DNA of 64,000 nt, taken from assembly GCA_001414485.1 (NCBI GenBank), contig LLEY01000077.1, forward strand, positions 124,001 to 188,000. Direction: 5' to 3'. This document shows, one piece after another, positions 36,456 to 47,750 of this stretch (the stretch's first letter is position 1; every line of letters begins with the position of its first letter). The notes below the pieces were generated by a model. That model had not been told where the DNA came from and made no database searches. It was given only the letters and a program-made list of their open reading frames with translations. A program made the translations under genes and the position numbers. The DNA is from Calycina herbarum. Taxonomy: Eukaryota > Ascomycota > Leotiomycetes > Helotiales > Pezizellaceae.

Positions 36456-37146
36456 CGTCCTGCAGTTGAAATTCGCGAAGAGATGCAAGCAGAAAATCTC
36501 GTCGTATTTGTTTTCATTCGAAAAAGAGAAGGAGCGATGAAAGGAAAGGCAAAAGAAAGAAAGCTGAAGGAAACAAAAAATGAAACGCTAACAGTGACAC
36601 TTGCTCAACTCAGGGGGCGCGTTGCATATGTAGAAGGAAGGAAGGAGGGAGGTCCAGCATCGCGTCCTGCAGTGCCTGCAATCGTACTCTGGACGTATTA
36701 CAGTAGCTGGTTGGTGGTGTTCCAATAATAACGAGCTTCCGCACTTCCCGCTATCCCAGTGGTAAATCACATGGGGCGAAAATCATTCGCCAATCCGGGG
36801 AAGATACCCACCTTTTGGCGCTCACTCCTTGGCGTCAGACGCCGAAAGGCGGCTCATATCTACAAATAGAACGCGATTATCTGCTGCACGAGTAGTATCA
36901 AAGTTTGGTAGATCGCAAAACCCGTAGCTCTATAGTTGAATCTACTGTTAAAGAGACGTGAATAAGCAGATGCGACACCGATTTTGATAGGTCGAACAGG
37001 GCTTTTTATTCTTGAATCTTTATTTGCGATGAATGGAGATGGAATATTCAAATTCACGTTAAATTGGTTGTTTGAATAGATTCAGAATAGTTGTGAATAA
37101 ATTAAGGATACAATGACAGGAATATTGGTTTTTATTTCCTGGCAGT

Positions 37147-37150
<4 letters not shown>
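36456..37150. other. Intergenic region upstream of the glycosyltransferase
   Basis: Probable promoter and 5' leader of the minus-strand glycosyltransferase (GA/A-rich around 36,520-36,590 on the plus strand). No gene recognised. Confidence 0.5.

Positions 37151-37206
<56 letters not shown>
37151..37206. repeat. (GA)n microsatellite
   Basis: Uninterrupted GA dinucleotide run of about 28 copies, followed by GGGAGGGAGGGAG. Likely length-polymorphic between strains. Confidence 0.97.
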
Positions 37207-37211
<5 letters not shown>

Positions 37212-37383
37212 AGGGAGAATAATATCTCGAACTTCTGAACGATCGCGCTTGATTCATTGGTCTTTAAACAATTGAGTTGAATATGTTCGCTTCATTCCAC
37301 AAGTGTTTAGAAGATACAAGCGGTATATGGACCAAAGTTTGAAAGCTAAAGGTTTAAACTCTAAAATAAAAGCGTAAGTCTTT

Positions 37384-37497
37384 TGTCACGAGAAATGGGG
37401 TCACATGACACCCCATTTTCCCTGTATATATAGCAGAGTTTTCACCACCTAATACAAGGCTCCTTAGAGCGTTTTCAACCCAATTTTGTACGTGACA
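37384..37497. repeat. 5' LTR of the TRIM element
   Basis: 114 bp, TGTCACG to CGTGACA, containing TGTATATATAGCAG, a likely TATA box about 55 bp into the repeat. Differs from the other LTR at only a few positions, for example ACATGACACCCCA versus ACATAACACCCAA. Confidence 0.9.
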
Positions 37498-38273
37498 GTT
37501 ATAAGCCCGGTCTAGCACCTATAATCACTACAATATATCCACTACACAATAATCAACATTACTCTATACAAGGAAAACGCTTCTCCGTTGTCAGTCAGCC
37601 AGCATATCAATACTCAACGTCGACAAGCCTCAAACAGGTAAGATATAAACTCGTCTAGGTTCTTCGAGGAAGGGAATCAAGTTCAACAAAAGCCCTTCGC
37701 AGAAGGTATAAGCCCAGCAACGAGCTAGCCACCTACCAACCATAGTAACAATAATTCAGTAGCTTACTCTCGAAAAGCTTACAAAGCCCAGCGTCGCACT
37801 AGCCACCCTAAGGAGTGCCTCAATTCAGCAGCTCACTCTCGAAGAGCTTACACAAAGCCCTACTGTAAGTAGGCAGTTAAACCAGATGCCCAGCGGCGCG
37901 CTGACCACCCTAAGGGGTACTCAAAGACACTTCAAATTCAAAAGTCCAATACTCTACAAAGCTAGCAGTACAAAAACTAGCTACGAGCTACCACCTCTAC
38001 AAACGCCACCCACTGTCTTCACCAAAATCCAGAGCCAGAGCCAGAGTTGCCAAACGCCAGAGTATAAGGGAGGAAGTCAGACAAGATCTAGAAGTAGGAA
38101 CTTACCCTTAAGAATGCTACAGAATCGCTGTTTGTAAGTCTATAAGCAATCTACATAGCTCCGCAGGATTCCCTAAAGCAGGAATAGGGGGCGACATAGT
38201 CAAGGGGTTCTTTTGCAATCTAGCCTATTATTATAGGCCTAGGAAGTTGTCTCTTTCCTAGACCTAAGGGGTG

Positions 38274-38387
38274 TGTCACGAGAAATGGGGTCACATAACA
38301 CCCAATTTTCCCTGTATATATAGCAGAGTTTTCACCTCCTAATACAAGGCTCCTTAGAGCGTTTTCAACCCAATTTTGTACGTGACA
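38274..38387. repeat. 3' LTR of the TRIM element
   Basis: 114-bp direct repeat of the left LTR with the same TATATATAG core and TG...CA ends, followed by the second copy of the TCTTT target duplication. The few differences include G-to-A and C-to-A changes. Confidence 0.9.
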
Positions 38388-38392
38388 TCTTT

Positions 38393-39139
38393 AAAATCAG
38401 AAAACCGCTTCCAGTATACTTCATTATCCAATTTATTTCTTTTTAGAAGATAGTACCCGTACTCCTTGGAAAAATCAGCAATGTCATCAAGTAATAGTTA
38501 ACAAAAGTGGCTTTTAAATAGTTCTCGTTTTCGATAATCAAACTGTATAAATTGTTCTAAGTTTTTAGAATAATTTACTTGAATCGCTATAGAAAGCTAG
38601 AACAGTGAGCCATGTAGGCAGATACGAACCTGAAGTATTCACTGCTGTTTTTACTGTCCATCGCATACTTCACAAGAACTCTCTATACCAATGTTACTCG
38701 CTCAGCTCGAACTCTCAATGTCAGTACTAACCATTCGCACTGAATCCTTTACGCGATTACGATCGTACTATTGAGCCCTTAAGCTTACTTTCGAAGAGAC
38801 TAGCTATAAATAGAACCCACTTTAAATCAAGTGAGTTATCAAGTTATGGAATAAACATCTACGCTCTGTTTTTCTTCTTCCCAGTGATCTTGAACAAAGA
38901 TCGGCATGCCTTTTACTTAGCAGATTAAGAAGTTCTACATAAAACCACTTACTTGATTGTCCTCTCTCAAGGCGAGTTATGTTCTCACAGCTTCAAAGAG
39001 TAAAATGGTTATGTGGTAAGTACACTCACAGCGCGAGCATTGAGTCCTTATTATTTCCAACCAGACACTAATTCTATATCAGCCCTCGGAATATGTCTAC
39101 ACAAGCTCGTGACGGCTTTTTTAAAGTTGCTCCTAGGAA
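38393..39139. repeat. Intergenic DNA with a MITE-like right end
   Basis: At about 38,545-38,664 the words GTTCTAAGTTTTTAGAATAA, GAAAGCTAGAACAG and GTATTCACTGCTG...TGTCCATCGC resemble the interior and right end of the 11.1-kb MITE-like element. The left end was not found. No gene seen. Confidence 0.45.
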
Positions 39140-39448
39140 ATGTCCTTTCGACAAGTTTCAACCACACTATCTGTAAGCAACAAGCCGAGCGGTTCTAAAT
39201 ATGTCTCGAAAGTCTCCTTGCCAGAAAGATCAGCTTGTGAGATAGTTACCCCCTTGGATATAAGCGAGTTTACGACTCGGCAAATCTTTCGAGAAATGAG
39301 ATGGCAAAGGACAAGACGTTGCCTACAGGATATGCCTGAAGAAGAGTGTAACCTCAAACCGCTTTCTTTCGCTATTATTTCAGGGCCATCAAAAGGAATT
39401 GACGAGAAAGCGTGGAGAATCAAGATATATATCATCCCATTAGCTTAG
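39140..39448 (+). CDS. Possible small hypothetical protein (102 residues)
   Basis: ATG-initiated frame that begins MSFRQVSTTLSVSNKPSG and contains FTTRQIFREMRWQRTRRCLQ. It has no signal peptide, membrane segment or recognised domain. An equally long frame lies on the opposite strand, so coding status is doubtful. No intron is evident. It may also be the end of a decayed gene. Confidence 0.25.
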   Translation: MSFRQVSTTLSVSNKPSGSKYVSKVSLPERSACEIVTPLDISEFTTRQIFREMRWQRTRRCLQDMPEEECNLKPLSFAIISGPSKGIDEKAWRIKIYIIPLA

Positions 39449-42400
39449 ACTTTCTCCAGCAATGCGTTTCGAAAATTCTTAACAGACTCAGTGTCTTCAG
39501 AAGTAAGCCGGGATCCCTTCCACGGTGCTTAAGTACAAGGCTGTGAGCTTTTCCTAGAACAATAGTAAGACAACGAGAGCGGAGTAATCTACATAGCACC
39601 CGCTGTACTTCTTCAAAATTGGTTTAGCCTGAATACCATCCGTCCACCCTCAAATTCGTCATACCTGCACATTAACTGCCGCTTCTTTGATCCATGTATA
39701 ACGAACGACTTCTGAACACACACCTTAATTTTCCGAGTGTATGTTCAGTTAAAGTCACACTTAACTTCTTGAGAACTCCATACACCGATCATCCTTGTCT
39801 TCGCCAACTCGGTCAGCCATCGGTGAGTAGGTAAGAAAAGAATGATCATCCAACGTGCGTGCATACACCACGAGACGAAGGATGAAGGAACGATGAATCT
39901 AACGATTTCCTTCTCGATGTGGTAGGTCTTTATGTACCAATACCAACACGTAAAGTTTGTCTACCTACCTATCTAATACTTATCGCTCCTTCATCAATTA
40001 TCGATACCTGGAATCAATACCCCGCCCTATAAAAACCGGGCCTGATCGCCACCCACCACCGTATTTTAACCATACAACGCCCCTCAAACACAGTCACCTC
40101 CGCACCCAATTTTTCCACGTAAAAAGCACGCCTCTTACACGCAGTGTGGCTGTTGAGAATATTACCCGTAAATTTCTACACCATCTTCTTGACCCTTGTA
40201 TTCAGCACCCTTCTGTCTCCACAAACCACATCGTCACACTTCCACACACCAATTATACGTCTTTGAACTGCCTCGACCCACACCTGCAGATCAAAGAAGA
40301 AGAACTCCCGATGCGCTGTGAGCTGACATGCATGATGTATATCGGAAGGAAGACCAACCTTGGAACCCAAACGGTTCTTTACGTACAGAAGTGCGAAGCG
40401 AGGGTATGTGCCGGAGAGATACATAACTCGCACAGAAGTCCACGACGCTTTTGTAAACTGAAATGGATTTGAATTCGCAATGGTGATTGGTGTGTGTCAC
40501 CATCTAGCTGACTCGCTGACTCGCTGACAAAGGATAAAGATGTATATCTTAAATCCGCGGAGTCAACGGTTTGTTTCGCCATGGTGGGCTGTCAACTCTC
40601 AATCATTTGCGATCCTTCGTTGTATGGTCCGGACAGCTAAGAAGGAAGAATTACTCGGTGTTTGGTGGATGAAATCCTGAAATCCACAAAGATGCATCAG
40701 CAAATGGAAAATTGGCAAGGTAGTATTATCTGACGATTTGGTTAACACTATTTTGCTTATACTTCCATCAATAAGATTTTGCTTTGGCAACTTGGTTCCA
40801 CTAAAATATGGATTTCCCTAGAGCATGTATATGCAAGAAGTATCATGAAGTAGCAACAAAAGCCGTGAAGGATCAGCCCCTCAGAACAGTGGAATCTGCT
40901 ATCTGCTATCTGCAAGATCAAGATCCTTATTTTCCAGCTGGCAACATGCAGGGAAGAAACTGGTTTGGAGCCAGCTTAAAAGTCAGAAGGTATTCAATAC
41001 CAGCAAAATGTTTTGATAAATCCAAAGCACTGGGCAATATTTGGGAATAATCGGGAAATTATCTGATTTCAAATACAGTTCTTCGGTTACGAAGAATTTG
41101 ATGAGCATTCGCTTTTGTATCTAAAACCTAAATGTGTCAAACTTCTATTCATATTCAGCATAACTTTGGAAAGGGTAAGAAACTTTAGCGAGGTCGAAAA
41201 GGGGGACCGGGAGGGCTGCCTATAAGCTAGTGCGAAACGGAATTTAGCAATGTGTTAACCCACCGCTTTCAAGTGAGTCAAACACTGCCAGATATCGACA
41301 TCTTCATCATCAACTAAGAAGGAAGCAAGTACCCGTGATACAAAACCAATACTCCCATAAATCACCTCACCACCACAACCCCACGTCTCGTTCCTCCAAA
41401 CCCTTCTTTTCCTTCTGTAGTACACATATGTACACAAGTACAACTCCACTCAATCACAAAAAATCAAGGAATTCATTCCATTATCCCCAACAGCTTGTAC
41501 GAGGAGCCAAGCTCGGAGTGTCACCACGTGGAAAGATGCAGGATCTAGTGTCACCACTTCCACAACGGTTACACTGAGAGAGAGATTGGAATGGCGATTC
41601 AGTACCTTGATGGGTAAATAATTTGAGGTTGGTATTCAGAGGGTAGTGATATATGTGGAGTGGAAATGAGGTCGATTTAGAAACTCAGTCTGAAGGACAA
41701 GGGTTGCTTTCCCTAGATTTGAGTACGGAAAGTCCACCTGACATTCTACATATTCTCTCATGGCCAAAGATTTCAAAGACAAGCAATTCTGCTCCCCACA
41801 TCCCGTACCTCCGGAAGAATGGACACATGGAGCCCAAGTAACAAGAAGCATATGCTGTGAACTTGTGCGAAGGGAACTCCACGTTATCGACTTCCGATAC
41901 AGATTGGTGGACATCGAAGGGCTAGTCGGACCAACCACACATGCAATGCCTTGTATACCCAAGGTGACATAAATTACCTGATAGGTTCTGAGTAACAACG
42001 CCGGCGGATACCTGTGCCATTTTTTGTTCTAGAAGTGGAAAAGAATTCGCCAGGACCAACACCCACATCGAAGAAAGAGAAATCGAAAGCACCCCTCCAT
42101 CGGCAGACTTTCCTCTCTCATCCAATGATATCCCAAGACGTTCTCTGGAATGCCGACAACTCGCAGGACATCCAAACTTCGATATTAGCCTAAGACAACC
42201 CCAAGATCTCGTAGGCTCCACTACATCGGAGCAATGTATCCGGCTGAGTTGGAACCATATGTTGAAGAACGCAGAAGAAGAAAATGTGGAGGTGGCAAGA
42301 AAGACAGGTTGAAGAAATCCTAGTTGTTGGATGGCGAAAGCATGGGTTGCTGCTGTGTGCATTTTCAACTGTAACACTGTTACCTCTTCGTGAAATTGCC

Positions 42401-44886
42401 CCTGACCATAAGAAATTTGATTCGATATATCCCCGAGACAATCCAGCACGCTTTTGTTGGAGCACAAAAATTTGGTTCGACGGCAACGTTTCTGTCTTCC
42501 GTCTTCAAGACCTTGTGTACCTGGAGAAGCATCACAAAGTAAGCGAAATACTATCATCTGTGAAGTTGCAGACTTGGTGTGACTAAAGTGGTAAGACAAT
42601 ACGGAGTAGGTTGCTCAACAATAGGACGTACCCGTCTTTTGGAACCAACACAGACCATGGTTCAAAAGAAATGTACCTACTGTACGTACATAGTACGAAC
42701 TGATAAGTAGCTATCCGCATCCCGGTACCTTTTTCTTCTCGTTTTGGCAATGGGCGCGGAAGCCACCACTTGTGAAATTTTCTGTGCAACCAAAGGCTTT
42801 CCTCGTAAACCATCGAGCTGAGCCGTGAAAAATAAATAAAGTGATTATAAAACTTTGTGCTTTCTGGGCCAAAGCACAGTTGCGTGCTTTTCAACGAAGG
42901 GGGATTTTGTGGCTGAAGCTAGTATTGGGCCAATATTGACGACGTAAGAGGGGTTTTCATGTTAGTTGGGTTCAGTTACCTGAATTTCCTTTGTGAGAAA
43001 GGAGGGCGGCAGAGAAAAAGAAAGATATCGATTACGCCACTACTTGATAGGAAAGTCAAGATAACGCCTGAGAGTCGGCACACCATTTGAGGCTTCGTTA
43101 CGAGTACCTTTGTTCTCTAACCGAGCACATAATACGGCGCGAGATGGCTATGAAAAGGGTGGTACCATTGATTGTGATAGGTAAGAAGGTCGGATGAATA
43201 GAACTCTTCAAGTAATCTCGTGCATGAGGTGGTTGTGCCTCGAAGATACCTATACAGTAGTAATAACACAAGCCGTTGTAATTTACCCACCCTCTTGAAA
43301 GAAATGGTTCGGCCGCAGATTGTCTGCAGTAAGTAAAAGATCAGGGTTATGGGTGACATTCCGTCGGTAGCCAACAGGAAAGCACGCAGTCGCTGTATGG
43401 GACTCTTTTTGGCGTTTCTCTTCAACCAATGCATCAGGATGGTCCGAATGTATAAATCCTGGCTGACGATGCTGATGGCTGCGAGCCTACGTTGTGAGTG
43501 TGGCGCGGATTTTACAGTTGTATCAAAGAGTGGCCCTTCCGCAACCACTGATACTTATCTTACTTTACCTTACATTCAGGGTTTGCAATTGACGATCCAA
43601 TGCAAATACCGGTAAAGGCCGATGGTTTTCAAATCGACGAGCAACCTTCTCGAAACGTTGAGAAAGGGGCTGTGCGAGTCCACCACGAGTTGTGTGACTG
43701 AACCGAATTCTGTATGCCTGTAACATGGTTGAAAGGGCAATTTCTCCGGGATTTGGCTCACGGCATGTTTAGAAGCACTAATTCCTCAACGTCTTGTTCC
43801 TTTTTCTTAGGCTGTGCATCTCGTACTGTACTCAGGCACGTCGATCCGTACCAGAAAGTCACATCACACGTTTTCTCATGGACTGTTGATCCATCAACCG
43901 TGGATCGATTTGATCATCTCATCCAAGATACCTCACCGGCTATGAACGTGGCAATTTGGATGAGCATGAAGTCGCGTGAAGAGGGGTAATGCGAGGCGGT
44001 TAAGGCTGGAGCGATCTCCATTTCGAATTGCGGTGGCTGGATATGTAACAGTGTAACTCGATGCCAGTATTTACGATTTGAAGTCGTCGATCGAGTGTTG
44101 GCTTGACTCAGGTTGGATGACATTCCGAATGAACCAATTAGGCCGGTATAGACACAGAAATAGTGGCCGTTCGAAGGATGCGTCTAATGATGCTTGAATT
44201 AAATCTGATGTTCAAGAAGCGCGCGGGAGGAACAGCGAAACCAAAAGACATTCCTGGAGTGGAAAGGATCGTGGAGAAGAGCCGTGGCCACTCAGTGCCC
44301 CTGGCCTCAGCATGATGCTGCACACACCCCAGTCTCGGTGATTTGCACACTGAATGGCCCCGACAGCCTGAATCGGGAACTGTCCTCCTTTACGACTGAC
44401 CTTCCATTCGTAGAATTCCAACCCGTTCCTCTCTCAGGGAGAGCCCTGTGGGGCAACACTGGGACAAGTCTCGGAGGGATTGGAGCCCATGGCATGGGCT
44501 TGACAAGACAAGATCCTCGATCTGATTTACAGCGCTGTCTCCCGCCCGGCAGCCTGAAGCCGAATCCTGAAAAGGAAAATTAGTGGAAGAACAGCCCCCA
44601 AGGAACTCGATTTTGACATGCCTTCCATGCGTCCAACACGCCAGTCCCCATAAAAGAGGTTTTTATCGAATCGGACGCTTGTGTATAAACACCGGAAAGG
44701 TAAGCTTAACCACCTTTCTCCGGACCAAGTACAGATTCTGAAACACCTAAAGTTGCTGAACTAGTACTGTACACTTCCCGCAAGCAAAAAACACAACATA
44801 ATTAGGTTGGCGCAACCAATGTAGTTTCCAAAACATATCATCTTTGGTGAAACAAGAAATTCCCTGCGAGGGTTGAATACAGGCTT
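39449..44886. other. Long gene-poor stretch; possible decayed gene at 41.65-42.55 kb
   Basis: No convincing gene. Between 41,650 and 42,330 several plus-strand frame pieces look protein-like but lie in different frames without a consistent splice plan: one beginning MWSGNEVDLETQSEGQG, one with ELHVIDFRYRLVDIEGLV, and one with FDISLRQPQDLVGSTTSE. These may be a pseudogene or chance. The remaining frames (39,957-40,472; 40,808-41,050; 43,117-43,548) show no motif. Confidence 0.4.
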
Positions 44887-45020
44887 GCGATGGATATTAA
44901 AAGCGGCAGTAAATACCTCTTGTTGCTCTGTTCTACTTTCAAATTGTCAGGAAAAATTCGAATTGTTCTAGAAAGGTGGAACAACGAGAACTGTTTACTA
45001 CCGCATTTGATGTCCGCCGC
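44887..45020. mobile_element. MITE-like element, copy B
   Basis: About 134 bp. The left end, GCGATGGATATTAAAAGCGG followed by CAGTAAATAC, is mirrored by a right end that reads on the minus strand GCGGCGGACATCAAATGCGG and then TAGTAAAC. The interior shares TTGTTCTAGAAAGGTGGAAC and ACAACGAGAAC with the 11.1-kb copy. It is non-coding and shorter than copy A by about 85 bp. Confidence 0.6.
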
Positions 45021-47750
45021 GAGACGGGTTCGTAGGCTTCCACAAAGCGGCTCAGTTACTCCATGCTCCCCGAAGATATACTTTCCGGTGATATATATCT
45101 GGAACCGGGCCAGCTAAAAAGAGGAAAAAACATGCAGGCACCGCACATGTAGCCTCGGGAAGTACAAAACAAATTCCACCAGATCGTTGAACCACCAAAA
45201 GAAAATGTCCACCTGTCACAGTATCACGAGGTCGGAGAAAGGTGTCATGGAAGATTGACACCAGGTGCTCAAGTACAACCGATAACCTTTCGAAGATGTC
45301 TCACTGCCCAAGTACACACGCTGAAATGTCAAGTTGGTGCTTCTCAAGACTGTCGATCATTTCCACCTTTGAAAAGAGCCGTTGGGGGAAACATATCCTA
45401 TAAAAATCAGTGCCACGGTGAGAGAGGTAATTGAGCCTGGCTCAACCCTTTTATTGTTGATCTGCATCCGAAGGCTGCTGAAAAAGCCTGAAAGAGTTCA
45501 GCTGCTAAAAGGAAAATGCTGGTGGGGAGTAAAAATGAAGGTTTTCTGATATGTCAACGGCCTAGAACAATGAATTGAAGAGGTCTCACATCACGTTCTT
45601 GCCGTCAACGGGGTGTGTCAGTGCCACGAGCCAGTCAATGGCCAGAACGGTGGTACTCACTTCCTTTTTGTCTAGTAAGTTGTGGGTTAGCGAGTTGATA
45701 GACTGTTAAGAGTCACCTTGAGAGAGTGTACCTGGAAGGACAACACTGATGTAGATGACACAACGGGTAAGTACTCGAGATCCGCAACCCCGATTCTGCA
45801 CGTTGATGTGATTCCCCGAAAAGGAGTAACCATCTGTATTGATTTGCAATTCCACGTCTTTGGAACTAGAAGGGGATGTGGTCCGTATTGTCGTCTCATA
45901 TCGAGTTCTTCCTTTTGCTTCGGGGTATTGTTTCTTACCCACCTCACGCTGCCGGTGTCATTGTGACAGGATTTTGGATCACCTCAGCTCGGTCGTCGTG
46001 ATGGAAGATCGATTACGTGCCTGCAAGCGACATGCAACATGTCCCGCCGTGCTTTGTTCCTTTTTCCTTCCCTTCATTGCCTTGCCATTTACAGGGGATA
46101 GGAACGTTCGATAGCGTCGGATGGGCAGGATTTCAAGGTGGCGTTTGACCAATTCGCGGGGCCGCCTCTGAGAAAGGAACGTCGTTATTCAGGGGGTGCG
46201 GCTGCTCAAGCAGGCGACATCTTCGGCTGTTACTCGACACACCGGGTCAGATTCAAGATAGGATTCGGGAGGCCCAAAAAGGTAGCATGTCCCTGTCCCA
46301 TAGTTTTCCTCGGTCTTCAGCGCTTGAAGGACGACGGAGATTCCGTATGAGAGAAGGGGTCGGTTTGACGATTGAATGAGTGAGTGTTTGCATCCTCCCT
46401 TTTCCAATATGTATCTAACATGACGCTCATGCCCGAAAAGTGCACAGAATCATGAGAACTGTATTGATTCCTGATTCCTGATTCCTCTCTGTGAAGTCGA
46501 TCGTGCTAAAATATGTCCTATGCAGGTTAGTCTCACTGTGCTCCATCAAACTCCTCGTGGAAAGTAGGTAGCGTAGTGACCCCGTCCCGCACACCTCGGC
46601 TTCAGGGTTCTGCACGCTTCTTGCTAAGACATGCATGCATTACCTTCTTTTCCACGTTTGGCTCGCTTTGGGTTGTGTGACGATTCGAAGGCCGTGCAAT
46701 CACTGGCCTTGGGTTCCTCGAGACAGGACAGGGCACTGCACTTTGGGCAGATTCGGGGAGAAGTGAGGAGAGTTCAGGTGTCTCTTTCTGGTATTTGAAC
46801 ATGACCCCGATGGTTGTGGTGTTTCTCCAAAGAATACGGAAACCTGAGCCTGAGCCCTGAAAGGTTGCTGGCTGTGTTGTGTGTCTCTGCGACCATCTCT
46901 GAAAGACTCTCCTGCGTGAGTCTTGGGATCCAGGTCAGGCTCTGGACTGGACAGGATACAGACAACTAAGTATTGCCTGCCCCCTCTTGTTCCCATCTAC
47001 CTGCTGGCCCGGTGGCCACGAGCTACGTCCACCTCGAGCTGCGAATCATCTGCGAGGAATCTTGGTCTGGCGAAGAAGCAGTCGGTGGTGGTGTCGCCCC
47101 TTCAGTCAGGGTATGGATGAACCTGGCCTGGAAACCCCCCTTGCACGCCGCCAAGGAAGCCCTTCACTTCCTTTTAATACACACCCGCCTGTTTTCCTCC
47201 CCAGACAGATGCAAGTCCACGAGTGCTCTCTCTCTCTCTCTCACTCCTTCATCTCACCCCTTTCCCGCATCGCATTGCATCCTATGTCCAACGTCTACAC
47301 CCAGCGATTCCCGGCGACGACGACGACGTTCGTAAAAGCAGATAGTGAAAAGGAAGACCACCAGCTTCGACAACATCTTCACTAAATCCAGCCCCCGATT
47401 TTCCAACTTGGAATCCACGGAGGACGGTATAGGGCCGCCGAACAGACCAATCACTAGGCCCGCCCCACGCCTAGCTGCCACGCTTTCGCTCCGCACCTCG
47501 AAGGACACACTGCCTGGCCGTACGAACTTCTCCCCCTCCAACATTCAACCCCAAGTTCTCTTCACCAACTTCGACAAGCATCGTCGACGACACACTCGCT
47601 TCAGCCACACCCTATCGATTACCTTCAATTGTTTACAACAGCGTGAGCCTCCGAACCATTTGACGTTTTGCGATACCAAGATCCCTCGTACTGTCACATT
47701 GTATCTTTTCGTGCCCCCCAACAATTGCGCCTACAGACGCTCGAGTCGCA
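45021..47750. other. Gene-poor region and long leader of the bHLH gene
   Basis: No gene recognised between 45.0 and 47.0 kb. From about 47,150 the sequence becomes pyrimidine-rich with a (CT)n run near 47,228-47,242 and many upstream ATGs, which looks like promoter and a long 5' UTR of the bHLH gene. Confidence 0.45.

Larger units (their letters stand above)
37384..38387. mobile_element. Complete miniature LTR retrotransposon (TRIM)
   Basis: Two near-identical 114-bp direct repeats (37,384-37,497 and 38,274-38,387) begin TGTCACG and end CGTGACA, the TG...CA ends of LTRs. An identical 5-bp sequence, TCTTT, flanks the whole at 37,379-37,383 and 38,388-38,392. The internal 776 bp has no gag or pol; the only ATG frame (37,886-38,137, 83 codons) has no recognisable domain. 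Directly after the left LTR comes GTTATAAGCCCGG, which resembles the half-tRNA primer sites (GTTATGAGCCC type) of some Ty1/copia elements. A purine stretch, AAGGGGTG, precedes the right LTR. The interior holds two to three imperfect tandem units around GCCCAGC...CTAGCCACC. It must rely on another element's proteins. Confidence 0.9.

Noticed and set aside
39957..40472. 171-codon plus-strand frame
   Set aside because: Composition not protein-like, no motif, and opens at a non-ATG codon.
41922..42599. 225-codon minus-strand frame
   Set aside because: Cys/Ser/Leu-rich, no motif, and overlaps better plus-strand fragments; coding status unsupported.
43117..43548. 143-codon minus-strand frame with hydrophobic stretches
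   Set aside because: No recognised domain and no splice or leader context.
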